Source: Lewinellaceae bacterium
Lineage (GTDB): Bacteria; Bacteroidota; Bacteroidia; Chitinophagales; Saprospiraceae
NCBI GenBank assembly: GCA_020636325.1
Contig: JACJYC010000003.1
Span: forward strand, 682,001 to 746,000
DNA: 64,000 nt
Direction: 5' to 3'
Part shown: piece after piece, positions 39,301 to 49,200 of the stretch
How the letters are laid out: the number at the start of each line of letters is the position of its first letter
How positions within the stretch are numbered: position 1 is the stretch's first letter
Position numbers and translations under genes: made by a program
The notes under the pieces: generated by a model
What the model was told of the DNA's origin: nothing
The model's database searches: none
Seen by the model: the letters and a program-made list of their open reading frames with translations, nothing else

Positions 39301-42300
39301 TACTCCCCGACGGTCAGGTGGAGTTCCTGGGCAGGATCGATACCCAGGTCAAAATCAGGGGATACCGCATTGAATTGTCTGAAATCGAATTTGTATTGCG
39401 GCAATTGCCCGGCATCAGGCAATGCGCCGTAATTGCCAAAACCGGTGAAAATGTGAACCCCGGCCTGATCGCCTATGTTGTCCGGGACGGGAGCGCAACG
39501 GAGACGGCCGGTCTTGACGGCAAGGTCCGGGATTGGCTCAAAGAGCGGCTCCCCGATTACATGGTCCCAGCTGTTGTGGCGGAGCTGAACGAGCTTCCTT
39601 TGACCGCAAACGGAAAACTGGATATCAAAGCGTTGCCGGAAACGGCCCATGGGCAGGAAGCAGCCAAGACCTATATCGCCCCCGCCGATGCAACCGAATC
39701 CGCGCTGGCTGAAATCTGGGCAAAATTGCTCAGGATGGACCGGGTAAGCGTTTCGGACAATTTCTTCGAGATCGGCGGACATTCCCTGCTGGCCATGCGG
39801 ATGATCTCAGCCGTCAGGCGGGAGTTGAACGCAGAACTCGAAGTACTCGACGTCTTTACGCATCCGACGGTCAGGGAAATGGCCGCCCGGCTCAACGAGA
39901 ATGACCTTAAGCCTGTTTTACCGCCCCCGGTTGCCGGTGAAAGGCCTGATGAAATCCCGCTTTCCTATTCGCAGGAACGCTTATGGTTTATCGATCAGTT
40001 GGAGGGAAGCATCCATTATCATCAACCGACCATCCTCCGGATCAGGTCTGAAGTGGACATCAGCATCCTGGAAAAGGCCCTTCGCGCTTTGGTCGAAAGG
40101 CATGAGGTGCTGCGTACGGTTTTCAGGGTAAAGACCGGCCAGCCCTACCAGGTGATCCTGCCTGCCGGTGGCTGGAAACTCTCCTTTAGCGCGGATAAGG
40201 CCTTTGCCGATAAATCCCAACTCCAATCGTTCATTGCCGCCGAGGTCAGGAAACCCTTTGACCTGACGGCCGATTATATGCTCCGGGCAAGCCTCGTAAA
40301 ATCCGGCGATAATGATTTTACCCTGATCCTGGTCAGGCACCATATTGCCTCTGACGGATGGTCGGAATCAATCCTGGTAAGCGATCTGGCAGCATTGTAC
40401 AGCGCGGCCAAAAACGGGCGTAAACCCGATTTGCCCGGCCTTCCCGTCCAGTACGCCGATTATGCGATCTGGCAGCGGAAACACCAGTCGGGGGCCTACC
40501 TCGAAGCGCACCTGGAATGGTGGAAAAATCACCTCCGGGAGCTGGAGCCGCTGGAACTTCCCACCGACTTTCCGCGGCCTACCATCCGAAGCACGCGGGG
40601 CGCAACTAGGCGTTTCCGGATCGATTCCGGGCTTACCAACCAACTCAAAGACCTCGCGAACAATTCAGGCGCAACCCTCTTCATGACGCTGGTTGCCGCC
40701 TATAAGGTTTTGTTGTTCAAATACAGCGGCCAGGAAGATATCTGCATCGGCACCCCGCTTGCCAACAGGAATTACAAGGAACTCGAGCCCGTGGTCGGCT
40801 TTTTCATCAATAACCTGGTATTGCGCACTTCCCTGGAGGGCGGCCCCGGATTCCGCGAGCTGCTCCAAAGGGTAAAAACCAGCACGCTCTCTGCTTTTCG
40901 GCATCAGGATGTTCCCTTTGAACAGATTGTCGATGAGATTGAAAAAAACAGGAACCTGAGCCGCAACCCCATTTTCCAGGTCACTTTTGCCATGCAGAAT
41001 ACGCCCGATATCCCGGAAATGGTCCTTGAAGGGCTCGACGTGAGCTTTGAGTCGTCGGCGCACAGCGCCTCGCGCTTTGATATGAATTTCTCGGTAACCG
41101 AAACCCGCCAGGGGCTGGCTGTCGCCATTGAATATTGCAGCGATCTATTCACAGAATCCAGGATCGCGGGCATGGCAACCCATTTTGAAGAACTGCTCAG
41201 GTCAGCGGTCGCCGATCCGGAAATGCCGGTGGGCCGGTTGAAGATGCTGTCGGAGGAAGAAGAACGTCAGGTAGTGTTCGGCTTCAATGAAACGGAATTC
41301 GAATTCCCGCAAGACAAGACCCTCATGGAGCTGTTCCGGGCTCAGGTTGCCGAAACCCCGGACCATATCGCCGCAGTTTTTGAGGAAAAAACCCTGACCT
41401 ACCGGGAGCTGGATCGTTTGTCCAACCGGTTTGGTCATTATCTCCGTCAAAATTTCCCGATCGCACCGGATGACCGGATCGCCATCAAAATCGAACGAAG
41501 CGAATGGATGCTCGTCACCATTTTCGGCATTCTGAAAGCAGGCGGAGCTTATGTGCCCATTGATCCGGCGTTTCCGGAAGACCGGGTTGCCTTTATGCTC
41601 GAAGACAGTGCTGCCAAAGTGCTCATCGACGAGCGTGAACTGCAAAAATTCAGGACGGAACAAGCGCAGCACCCGGATACGGCGCCGGTATCGGGAACAA
41701 AGCCCGGCAATCTGGCCTATGTCATTTATACTTCAGGTTCCACAGGAAAAGCCAAAGGCGTCCAGATCGAACACCGGACCGTCGTCAGCGAGATCCTGTA
41801 CCTGAAGGAAAAATTCCGGATTTCGGAAAAGGACAGGGTCTTGCAGACCGCCAACTACGTGTTCGACCCTTCGGTAGAACAGATCTTCATTGCCTTGCTG
41901 AGCGGCGCAACACTGGTACTGATCCGCAAGGAGACCCTCCTGGACAAAGACCGGATGGAGGAGATCCTGACCAAGGAACGGGTGACCTACCTCCATACCA
42001 CACCGAGCCTGCTGCAGCTCATCAAACCGGGGAAATATCCAGCCCTCAGGCAGATTTCGTCGGGCGGAGAGTTTTGCACGCTGGCCCTTGCCCGCTCATG
42101 GGCCCCATACCTTCAGTTCGTCAATAAATACGGGCCGACGGAAGCCACGGTTACCTCCACCATTTATTTCTATCATCTGCCCTCAAATCCTGAATCGGAA
42201 ACCAGCTTGCCGGTGGGCAGGCCGCTCGGAAACGTCAAAACCTACGTGATGGACAACTGGGGCAATCCTGTGCCGATCGGGGTTAACGGCGAGATCTGCA

Positions 42301-45300
42301 TCGGCGGCGGCAATCTGGCCCGGGGCTATCTCAACCGGCCTGGGTTGACGGAAGAAAAATTCGTGGATTCGCCGTTCTGCCCCGGTGAACGGATCTATAA
42401 AACCGGCGACATCGGCCGCTGGCTCCCGGACGGCAACCTGGAGTTCATCGCCCGGAAAGACGACCAGGTCAAGATCCGCGGATACCGGATTGAACCCGGC
42501 GAGATCGAATCCGTCATTCAAAGCTCGGGACTGGTTGGCCAGGCGATCGTAATGGCCAGGGATGGCCGCACCGGAGGCAAACGGCTGGTCGCTTATTTAA
42601 CCCTTAAAGAAGGCGTTGACCAACAAGAGATAAAAACCTACCTGGAGGCTCGTTTACCCGAATATATGGTCCCGTCGGCCATTGTTACGCTGAATGAGTT
42701 CCCATTGACGGTCAACGGAAAGGTCGATAAAAAGGCTTTGCCCGAAGCGGATGAAACGGCAAATTCTGCTGAAAATAGCGAAGAACCCCGTACACCTGCT
42801 GAAACAGCGCTGGCCGCCATCTGGAAAGAAACCCTGAAGATAGACCAGGTCGGAATCAAGGACAGCTTCTTCGAACTGGGCGGCCATTCCCTGCTGGCCA
42901 TGCGGGTGATCTCGGCGGTAAGGCATAAAATGAAACTGGAAGTCAGGGTCCGCGATATTTTCACCCATCCGACCCTAGAGGGCTTTGCGCGGCAACTGGA
43001 TACGCTCCGGCAAGAAAACGCCCTGCCGCCGATCGGCAGTACAACCCGGCCGAAGCAAATACCTTTGTCCTATGCCCAGGAGCGGTTGTGGTTCATCGAT
43101 CAGTTTGAAGGAAGCGTTCATTATCACCAACCGACCGTAATGCGCATTGCCGGCAAGCCGGATCCGAAAATCCTCCGGGCAGCTTTTACCGCCCTCATCG
43201 AGCGGCACGAAGTGCTCAGGACCGTGATCAAAACGGATGACGGCCGCCCATACCAGGAAGTGATTCCGGCCGGATCCTGGCAATTGGAGCATACCGCCAT
43301 GTTCAATGCCCGTGACGATGAATCCCTTAAACATTTCATTGTAACCGAGATCAACCGACCGTTTGATCTGTCTGCCGACTTTATGCTCCGGGCCCACCTG
43401 ATCAGCATTGAGGAAGACTTACACCTGCTGGTGGTGGTGATGCACCATATTGCATCCGACGGTTGGTCCCAACCAATCCTGGTAAAGGACCTGATGGAGC
43501 TTTACAGCGCCGGGTTGGAGGTTCGCACCCCCAGCTTACCGGCTCTCCCGGTACAGTATGCGGATTTCGCGGTGTGGCAAAGGGAACATTACGGAGGGAA
43601 ATACCTGGCGGAGCAATTGGATTGGTGGGCGGAACACCTGCGCGGAATCGAACCGATAGAACTGCCTTGCGATTTTAACCGCCCTCCGGCCCTGACCATG
43701 AAAGGCAGTTCCCTGGGATTCCAACTGGATAAGAACCTATCCGGGCAGTTAAAGACTTTGGCCGTCCGGTCGGATGCGTCCTTGTTTATGACCTTGCTGA
43801 CCGCATTCAACGTCTTGTTGTACCGGTACAGCGGACAGGAGGATATCTGTGTGGGTACGCCGGTGGCCAACCGCGACCGAAAGGAGATCGAGTCCCTGGT
43901 CGGCTTTTTCATCAACAACCTGGTATTGCGTACCAATCTGGAAGGCGATCCCGGATTCCTTGAGCTGTTGAGCAGGGTGCGGCAGGAGACGCTTGCTGCA
44001 TTTGCCCGCCAGGATGCCCCGTTTGAACAAATTGTCGAAAGGGTGGAAAACCAGCGCGACCTCAGCAGAAGTCCGCTTTTCCAGGTGGTCTTTATGATGC
44101 AGGGCGCCGACGAAGCGCCTGAATTGAAACTGGGGAACCTGGATATCACCTTTGAACCGCCGGGGCAAAACCTTACGCGGTTCGAGCTGACCTTTTCCGT
44201 GGATGAAGGCCCGGAAGGGTTGCGGCTGGGCATTTCTTACAGCACCGATCTCTTTTCCCGGGATTCTATCGCCAGGATGGGTGAACACTTCATTGCATTG
44301 CTCAGGTCCATCGCCGCCAGCCCCGGGGAGAAAATCAGCCGGCTTAATCTGTTGACCGAAGCGGAAAAAAATCAATTGCTGTCGGAATTCAACACGGCCG
44401 AAGTGGAAATCCCGGAAGGCAGTACCCTGGTCGACCTCTTCAGGGAGCAGGCCGAAAAGACACCGGATTCAACAGCGGTCGTTTGCCGGGACAGAGAGCT
44501 TTCGTACAGGGAATTTGATGCCGAAACCAACAAAATCGGCGCTTTCCTGCGGAAATCCGGCTTGCGGGAGGGTTCGCTGGCGGCCGTTTGCATCGATAAT
44601 CCGTTTGATATGGTCCTGGCCATATGGGGCGTTCTGAAGGGCGGCGGCACCTACCTCCCGCTGGATCATGAGAACCCGGCAGATCGGATCAACGCCATCC
44701 TCGACAATGCCGGCGTCGACTTTGCTGTCGTCAATGCCCGGACTGCCGGCCTGATCCGGCAAAGACCGGGCCTTGCAATCATCGTAATCGATGACTGCCG
44801 GGAAGCGATCGCTTCAGCAGCGGATGAAGAAATTGAATTATCCCTCACGCCGGAAAGCCTGGTCTACGTGATCCATACCTCAGGTTCGACGGGCGTTCCG
44901 AAAGGGGTGATGCTCAGCCACAGGAATGTCATTGATCACTTGTACGGCTTTTTCTCCAGGGTAACCTTCCGGGCAAGCCGCACCTTTGCCATCATGTCGA
45001 CCCTCTCAGCCGATCTTTCCAAGACCGTTCTATTCGGAGCGCTGATCACCGGCGGGACCATACACCTCATCGAAAAAGAAACATATACCGACGCCGGAAA
45101 AACACACGAATATTTCCGAAAAAACAGCATCGATTTTATCAAGCTGGTACCGTCCCACTGGCTGGCCCTTGAAAATGAGGAAGGTGTCCTGATCCCGAAC
45201 CGGACAATTGTATTCGGGGGAGAGGTCCTCTCTCCTGAGATCCTGCAAAAAATAAAATCAGCCGCTCCTGCGCTGGAGATCATCAACCATTACGGACCAA

Positions 45301-46232
45301 CAGAGGTGACCATCGGGAAGGTTTGTTACCGGGTAGACCTGGAGGCCGTACCGGATAAAACGCCGATCGGCAAGCCTTTCTGCAATACCAGGCTATACGT
45401 GGTTGACCGGCATATGGCCTTGTGCCCGGTGGGCGTGCCCGGCGAGTTGCTGATCGGCGGGACAGGCGTCTCCAAAGGCTATATCAACCGGCCCGAACTG
45501 ACATCGGAACGGTTCATCAAAGACCCGTTCAGCGAACGAGAAGATGAAATCGTGTACCGCTCCGGCGACCTGATCCGGTGGCTGCCGGACGGCAACCTGG
45601 ATTTTATCGGCCGGGTGGACGACCAGGTCAAGATCCGGGGATACCGCATCGAACTGGGCGAAATCAATACCGTCCTCCGGCAGGCGCCCGCAGTGGGGCA
45701 TTGCGCGGTACTGGCCAAGGCGGGCCCGGATGGGCAAAAACGCCTCGTTGCCTACGTCGCTGCCGACAAAACCCAGGCCGCAACACTTGAAAGGCCGTCA
45801 ATCATGACCTTCCTCAGGGCCAGGCTGCCGGAATATATGGTGCCGACCGTTCTGGTAGAAATGGATAAGATCCCGCTCAATGCAAACGGTAAAATTGACA
45901 GGAGGTCTTTGCCGGATCCCTTTGCCGAAACACTCCACCAGGATGATTTTGTGCCTCCGGGCAACAAAACCCAGGAACAGCTGGCCGGGATCTGGAAAGG
46001 GCTGCTGGGAATGGAGCGGGTCGGCATACACGACAATTTCTTTGAGATCGGCGGCCACTCTCTCCTGGCGATGCGGGTGATCACTGCCATCAGAAAACAA
46101 TTTTCCCTGCATGTTCCGATCAAGATCATTTTCAAGTATCCCAGCATAGCCGAATTGGAAGAATACATTCTGCTGATGAAAGAAAGTGAGAGCGAATTGA
46201 ACTTTGAGACATCGGAAGTCCTGGAATTGTAA
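33384..46232 (+). CDS. NRPS, four modules: docking - (C-A-PCP)x4
   Basis: A 4,282-residue synthetase. The ATG at 33384 is preferred over a TTG at 33330 because it puts the TubC-like docking domain (MNSFIEELEKLNLFLVEQNG) at the N-terminus. C1 is of the D-accepting type (KLSPLQEGMLFHYLY, HHILLDGWS, VSGRP, VFENYPV), which matches the epimerase ending the previous protein. C2 to C4 have HHIASDGWS and look L-specific. Carrier serines are 1069, 2134, 3169 and 4226. Pocket codes: A1 D-F-W-N-I-G-M-V-H-K is the textbook Thr code; A2 D-V-W-H-F-S-L-I-E-K is Ser; A3 D-P-E-H-S-G-K-V-T-K is unassigned; A4 D-L-T-K-V-G-H-I-G-K is Asp. In A4 the usual FDxS stretch is replaced by LSADLS. The tail TSEVLEL resembles those of neighbouring NRPSs. 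The sequence predicts -Thr-Ser-X-Asp-. Confidence 0.95.
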   Translation: MNSFIEELEKLNLFLVEQNGDLILKGRKGQLTQKEIELIRQNGYITDFIRKNKAELIRHLAAEQPRQRAIYKLSPLQEGMLFHYLYDSDSRVYIEQFAVDLPAGVNAAALEKAWGWVIRKHSILRTGFIHDRTSVPLQVVHPELDFAVQETDLTAFDADQLEKELERLLDQDLSTGFDLQTPPLMRVNLIKTGKKAWKMVWTYHHILLDGWSLPIVVNELLTAYEAYCDGKTPAPQEEDLFEDYIKYLNRQEGYKAEAFWKKYLDGFETPSLLPFTNSHLDRNKGGATVKKVQHTFDAVQTAAIKDYVQSRNITVNTLIQGVWSVLLSYYSGNQDVAFGVTVSGRPMDLKDADRKVGLFINILPFRAEIRPGDKAGEWLSALQEGHAAAREYQYHALNEIQQWSGITGDFFDSLLVFENYPVDEAVREKKWALELGDVRVQEQTNYLLTIVAGMGNTLDLKFIYNSDLLDDVYAEMISRHFAALVTRIAISGQEDLSGIRILTDEEEKQLIAESGSVGYPAGMSLVDLFTDQAAETPDSVAVVFRDRQLSYSELDERSTRLANRLIEKGINRESLIPILLDPSPELIIAILGILKAGGAYVPVDPEYPVDRIRFIIGDTGAGTIIADRKFAGLLAEVSGAESLFMDDQPLWTGEKSPQFRQHLPAPESLAYVIYTSGSTGKPKGVLVEHKHVVRLLKTDKPLFDFNERDVWTLFHSHAFDFSVWEIFGALLFGAKLVIVPSEMRKEPRAFAQLISEQAVTVLNQTPGAFYQLQHAFTPSHNAGSLRYVIFGGEALDPALLQSWKEQYPPCRLINMYGITETTVHVTFKEIEEKDIRSGISNIGRAIPTLSCYVLDQHMRHLPAGVPGELFVAGEGVARGYLNRETLTAERFLEDPFSARGAGRIYKTGDLARRLPDGNFEYLGRIDNQVKIRGYRIELGEIEATLRMAPGVAQAVVAAKEGHDGVKRLIAYVLPQGSLEKAAVQAYLRSVLPAYMVPANLIELDAFPLTRNGKIDKKALPDPEHTTGPGAHFAAPQNETERALLDIWKGLLGVATLGTRDNFFETGGHSLLAMRVIAAVRKQLKRELRVKDIFTFPTVESLALHMEAGNRKSVLLPPVTTGKRPLRLPLSYSQERLWFIHQMGGSTQYHLPTVIRLKNQINRKGLEAAFSALINRHESLRTVISQDDGQPFQTVLPAEGWKMAFSERPSPENGNSPDQFISEEISRPFNLSKDFPLRARLIRYGDNDHCLVIVLHHIASDGWSESVLVRDLTELYNAYVENRPAALAPLQVQYADYAIWQRQHLSDRYLESLLDWWEARLKGVEPIKLPTDYRRPAVQSHRGANWGLPLDKALSAAIKDLSIRMGTTPFMTMLAAFKVLLYRYSGQQDICVGTPVANRNSGELDQLAGFFVNTIALRTQIDGNRQAGELLKQIKEESLAAFSRQEAPFEQIVGRVVADRSLSRSPVFQVMFIMQNNPETPDLKLNGLDLSFEAPGGQTAQFDLTFSLVEADGQFYLGIEYCTDLFTPETIERMAGHFIQLAGSFVAAPETRVDDLRMTTETEENLLRKVFNQTVEPFPDDLTLVDLFCSQARQTPDLIAAAFEGETITYRELDQRSNALARFLKKAGAGPDTLVAICIGRSLEMITGILGILKAGGAYVPVDPEYPGHRINYLLEDTGARIAVSVRDFAHLLAGENKIKTILLDEDWPEIALESGDRVEAGIKPENLAYVIYTSGSTGRPKGVMNQHSGVVNRLLWGKKTFGLEPGKDAVLQKTTFSFDVSVWEIFWPLISGAQLVLARPGGHKDNAYVKSLISSRAITTVHFVPSMLEVFLQDLEQGELPGLRQVFCSGEELKPAHVDLFAQRLPHVELHNLYGPTETAIEVSWLHLPAGQDRKAETVTIGKPIANTALYVGSPNGRLSGIGVPGELLIGGIQVARGYLNRQAVTAEKFIPNPFAADGSGSRLYRSGDLARVLPDGQVEFLGRIDTQVKIRGYRIELSEIEFVLRQLPGIRQCAVIAKTGENVNPGLIAYVVRDGSATETAGLDGKVRDWLKERLPDYMVPAVVAELNELPLTANGKLDIKALPETAHGQEAAKTYIAPADATESALAEIWAKLLRMDRVSVSDNFFEIGGHSLLAMRMISAVRRELNAELEVLDVFTHPTVREMAARLNENDLKPVLPPPVAGERPDEIPLSYSQERLWFIDQLEGSIHYHQPTILRIRSEVDISILEKALRALVERHEVLRTVFRVKTGQPYQVILPAGGWKLSFSADKAFADKSQLQSFIAAEVRKPFDLTADYMLRASLVKSGDNDFTLILVRHHIASDGWSESILVSDLAALYSAAKNGRKPDLPGLPVQYADYAIWQRKHQSGAYLEAHLEWWKNHLRELEPLELPTDFPRPTIRSTRGATRRFRIDSGLTNQLKDLANNSGATLFMTLVAAYKVLLFKYSGQEDICIGTPLANRNYKELEPVVGFFINNLVLRTSLEGGPGFRELLQRVKTSTLSAFRHQDVPFEQIVDEIEKNRNLSRNPIFQVTFAMQNTPDIPEMVLEGLDVSFESSAHSASRFDMNFSVTETRQGLAVAIEYCSDLFTESRIAGMATHFEELLRSAVADPEMPVGRLKMLSEEEERQVVFGFNETEFEFPQDKTLMELFRAQVAETPDHIAAVFEEKTLTYRELDRLSNRFGHYLRQNFPIAPDDRIAIKIERSEWMLVTIFGILKAGGAYVPIDPAFPEDRVAFMLEDSAAKVLIDERELQKFRTEQAQHPDTAPVSGTKPGNLAYVIYTSGSTGKAKGVQIEHRTVVSEILYLKEKFRISEKDRVLQTANYVFDPSVEQIFIALLSGATLVLIRKETLLDKDRMEEILTKERVTYLHTTPSLLQLIKPGKYPALRQISSGGEFCTLALARSWAPYLQFVNKYGPTEATVTSTIYFYHLPSNPESETSLPVGRPLGNVKTYVMDNWGNPVPIGVNGEICIGGGNLARGYLNRPGLTEEKFVDSPFCPGERIYKTGDIGRWLPDGNLEFIARKDDQVKIRGYRIEPGEIESVIQSSGLVGQAIVMARDGRTGGKRLVAYLTLKEGVDQQEIKTYLEARLPEYMVPSAIVTLNEFPLTVNGKVDKKALPEADETANSAENSEEPRTPAETALAAIWKETLKIDQVGIKDSFFELGGHSLLAMRVISAVRHKMKLEVRVRDIFTHPTLEGFARQLDTLRQENALPPIGSTTRPKQIPLSYAQERLWFIDQFEGSVHYHQPTVMRIAGKPDPKILRAAFTALIERHEVLRTVIKTDDGRPYQEVIPAGSWQLEHTAMFNARDDESLKHFIVTEINRPFDLSADFMLRAHLISIEEDLHLLVVVMHHIASDGWSQPILVKDLMELYSAGLEVRTPSLPALPVQYADFAVWQREHYGGKYLAEQLDWWAEHLRGIEPIELPCDFNRPPALTMKGSSLGFQLDKNLSGQLKTLAVRSDASLFMTLLTAFNVLLYRYSGQEDICVGTPVANRDRKEIESLVGFFINNLVLRTNLEGDPGFLELLSRVRQETLAAFARQDAPFEQIVERVENQRDLSRSPLFQVVFMMQGADEAPELKLGNLDITFEPPGQNLTRFELTFSVDEGPEGLRLGISYSTDLFSRDSIARMGEHFIALLRSIAASPGEKISRLNLLTEAEKNQLLSEFNTAEVEIPEGSTLVDLFREQAEKTPDSTAVVCRDRELSYREFDAETNKIGAFLRKSGLREGSLAAVCIDNPFDMVLAIWGVLKGGGTYLPLDHENPADRINAILDNAGVDFAVVNARTAGLIRQRPGLAIIVIDDCREAIASAADEEIELSLTPESLVYVIHTSGSTGVPKGVMLSHRNVIDHLYGFFSRVTFRASRTFAIMSTLSADLSKTVLFGALITGGTIHLIEKETYTDAGKTHEYFRKNSIDFIKLVPSHWLALENEEGVLIPNRTIVFGGEVLSPEILQKIKSAAPALEIINHYGPTEVTIGKVCYRVDLEAVPDKTPIGKPFCNTRLYVVDRHMALCPVGVPGELLIGGTGVSKGYINRPELTSERFIKDPFSEREDEIVYRSGDLIRWLPDGNLDFIGRVDDQVKIRGYRIELGEINTVLRQAPAVGHCAVLAKAGPDGQKRLVAYVAADKTQAATLERPSIMTFLRARLPEYMVPTVLVEMDKIPLNANGKIDRRSLPDPFAETLHQDDFVPPGNKTQEQLAGIWKGLLGMERVGIHDNFFEIGGHSLLAMRVITAIRKQFSLHVPIKIIFKYPSIAELEEYILLMKESESELNFETSEVLEL

Positions 46233-46268
46233 AACTATTTTCTCGCCTGTTCTGATCAAGTTAATATC

Positions 46269-49200
46269 ATGGAAGTAAAAACCAATGTTGTTTCTCTGTT
46301 GAGGAAAGCACTGGAAAACGGTCTTTCGGTTTTTCAGGAAGAACAGAAACTGAAAATCAAGGTTGCCCAGGGCATTGTGCCTGATCCGGAGATTATTGGG
46401 TTGCTCAAGGCCAATAAAGAAGAAATCATTGCCTTTTTGAAGGATGGAATGGGCGGAGCGGAGGATATGAAAACCTTTGGGGAGCCGATCCTTCCCATGG
46501 ATCGCAGCAACCCGGATCAAAGAATCCCGCTTTCCTTTTCACAGGAACAATTGTGGTTCATTGACCAGCTTGGCGGAAGCATGCAGTACCACCAGCCTTT
46601 GGCGCTCCGCATTAAGAACCGGCTGGACAAACAGATTCTGGAAGAATCGCTCCTGGCCCTGGTCGACCGCCATGAAACGCTCCGCACTGTCGTGAAATCA
46701 GAGGATGGCCGGCCCTATCAGGAAATTATGCCGTCGGAAGGGTGGACGATGGCTTACTCGGAAGGAGACGCTTTCCGGGACGAACAATACCTTGTTGAAT
46801 TCATCGAATCCGTTTTCAACAAACCATTCGACCTTGGCCGGGATTACATGTTCAGAGCGCATTTGATCCGTTGCGGAGAGGACGACAATGTACTGGCCTT
46901 GGTGATGCACCATATTGCCTCCGACGGTTGGTCAAAATCCATTCTGGTAAATGACCTGATTGAGATCTATGCCGCCCGGCAGGAAGGCAGGCGTCCGGCT
47001 CTGCCGCCTTTGAAGATCAATTATGCCGATTTTGCCTTCTGGCAGCGCAACCGGCTTTCCGGAGACGTACTGGAATCCAAACTGGGATGGTGGGAAAGCC
47101 AACTGAAGGGAGTCGAAACCATCCGTTTGCCGTACGATTTCCAACGGCCCGCCACGCACAGCGCACGGGGCGCGGTTACCCAACTCCGGATTGAAAAGGA
47201 CCTGGCCGACGACCTTAAGGCCTTGTCCATTGAGCAGGAAACGACCCTTTTCATGACCCTGCTCACGGCTTTCAATACCCTGCTGCACCGGCTTACCGGC
47301 CAGGAGGACATCTGTGTCGGTACCCCCCTCGCCAACCGGAATCAGGAAGAACTGGAACCCATCGTGGGCTTTTTTGTCAATTCCCTTGCCTTGCGCAACA
47401 ACCTGGGCGGCGACCCGCGCTTCAGCGAACTGCTTCAAAAAGTAAAATCCGCTGCCTTATCGGCTTTTGCCAACCAGGAAGTGCCGCTGGAACAGATCGT
47501 CCGAAAGATAGAACCCGAGCGCAGCCTCAATCGCAATCCGGTCTTCCAGGTCATGTTTGTCATCCAGAACATACCTGAAATACCGGACCTCGAACTGGGC
47601 GACCTCAGTTTGTCGCCGGTCAGAACAGGCCATGAATATTCAAAATTTGATCTGGTTTTCTCCGCCAACGACAGCCCGATGGGCCTGTTCTTCGATATCG
47701 TTTATTGCAGGGATCTTTTCCTGGAAGAAACCGTAAAAAGAATGGCGGGCAATTTCAGGCAACTGCTCAGATCCGTTGTATCCGACCCGGATCAACGCAT
47801 CTCAAATCTTTCCATTATTTCGGATGAAGAGAAAGTCGCTACCTTCCGCAAATCCATCGGTACTGAAACATTTTATCCTGCAGATAAAACCCTCATTGAC
47901 CTTTTTTACCACCAGGTTGACGAAAACCCCGATGAAATTGCACTGGTTTTTGACGGGAAGGTCCTGACCTATTCCGACCTCGACCAACAATCCAACCGCC
48001 TGGCAAATTGCCTGCTGACCAAAGGCGTCAAACCGCAGGATAGGGTAGGGCTGCTGTCAACCAGGGGAATCGAAATGATCACCGGCATCCTGGCGATCCT
48101 GAAGTGCAGGGGCGTTTATGTCCCCCTCAACCTGGAATACCCGGCGTCAAGGTTAGCTTTTATGCTGCAGGATGCCGCTGCGGACCTCGTTGTGGCTTCC
48201 GATACCGCATTGGTGGAAAAATTCGACCTTCCCCAGGTAGAAATCATCGATACCAGGGCGGCTGCTTCCTGTTCCCCGGACCGGCCAGCGTGCCAGTCTG
48301 CCTCCGGCGATGGGGTTTATATCATGTACACGTCCGGCACGACCGGTACGCCGAAAGGTACCTTGGTCAGCCAGCAAAACGTACTGAAACTCGTTCACGA
48401 ACCAGGTCCGATCGCCGTAAAACCCGGAGACAGGGTGCTGCAATGGTCAAATTTTGCATTCGACGGCTCGGTTTACGACATATTCTGTTCGCTGCTGAAC
48501 GGGGCTTCTCTCCATCTTGTCAGCGAGGATGCCGTTTCGGATCCGGGAAAACTGACTGCAGTCCTGCAAGAACAAAAAATCACCGTTTGGTTTGTAACAA
48601 CGGCCTTGTTCAACGCCATGGTCGATTTTGACCCGGCCGGGCTGAAAGGGCTCCGGAAATTGCTGTTCGGGGGGGAGCTGGTTTCGATCCCACACGCCAG
48701 GAAGGCGTTCAATGTTTTGGGTCCCGGCAAGCTGGTGCACGTATACGGTCCCACTGAGACCACGGTGTACTGCACTTATTACCCGATAGACAGTATGGCA
48801 TCCGGCAAGGTCCCTATCGGCAAGCCGCTCGCCAACTCTTCGGTATACATACTAGACAAGGCCGGCAACCTTGCCGGAACCGGGGTTGCCGGTGAGATCC
48901 TGATCGGCGGTCACGGCGTGAGCGAAGGGTATATCAACCGGCCGGAACTGACCGCCCAAAAATATATTTCCGACCCGTTCAGATCACCTTTCGGCCAGAG
49001 GCTCTATAAGTCGGGCGACATAGGGGTCCTGATGAACGACGGCAATATCGACTTCATTGGTCGCCGCGACGCTCAGTTAAAGATCCGGGGATACCGGATT
49101 GAATTGGGTGAAATAGAATCCGTTCTTCAGGATTGCCCGCAAGTCGCCCGGTGTACCGTAATCGCCGGCGAGGATGGATCGGGTGCGAAGAAACTGGTTG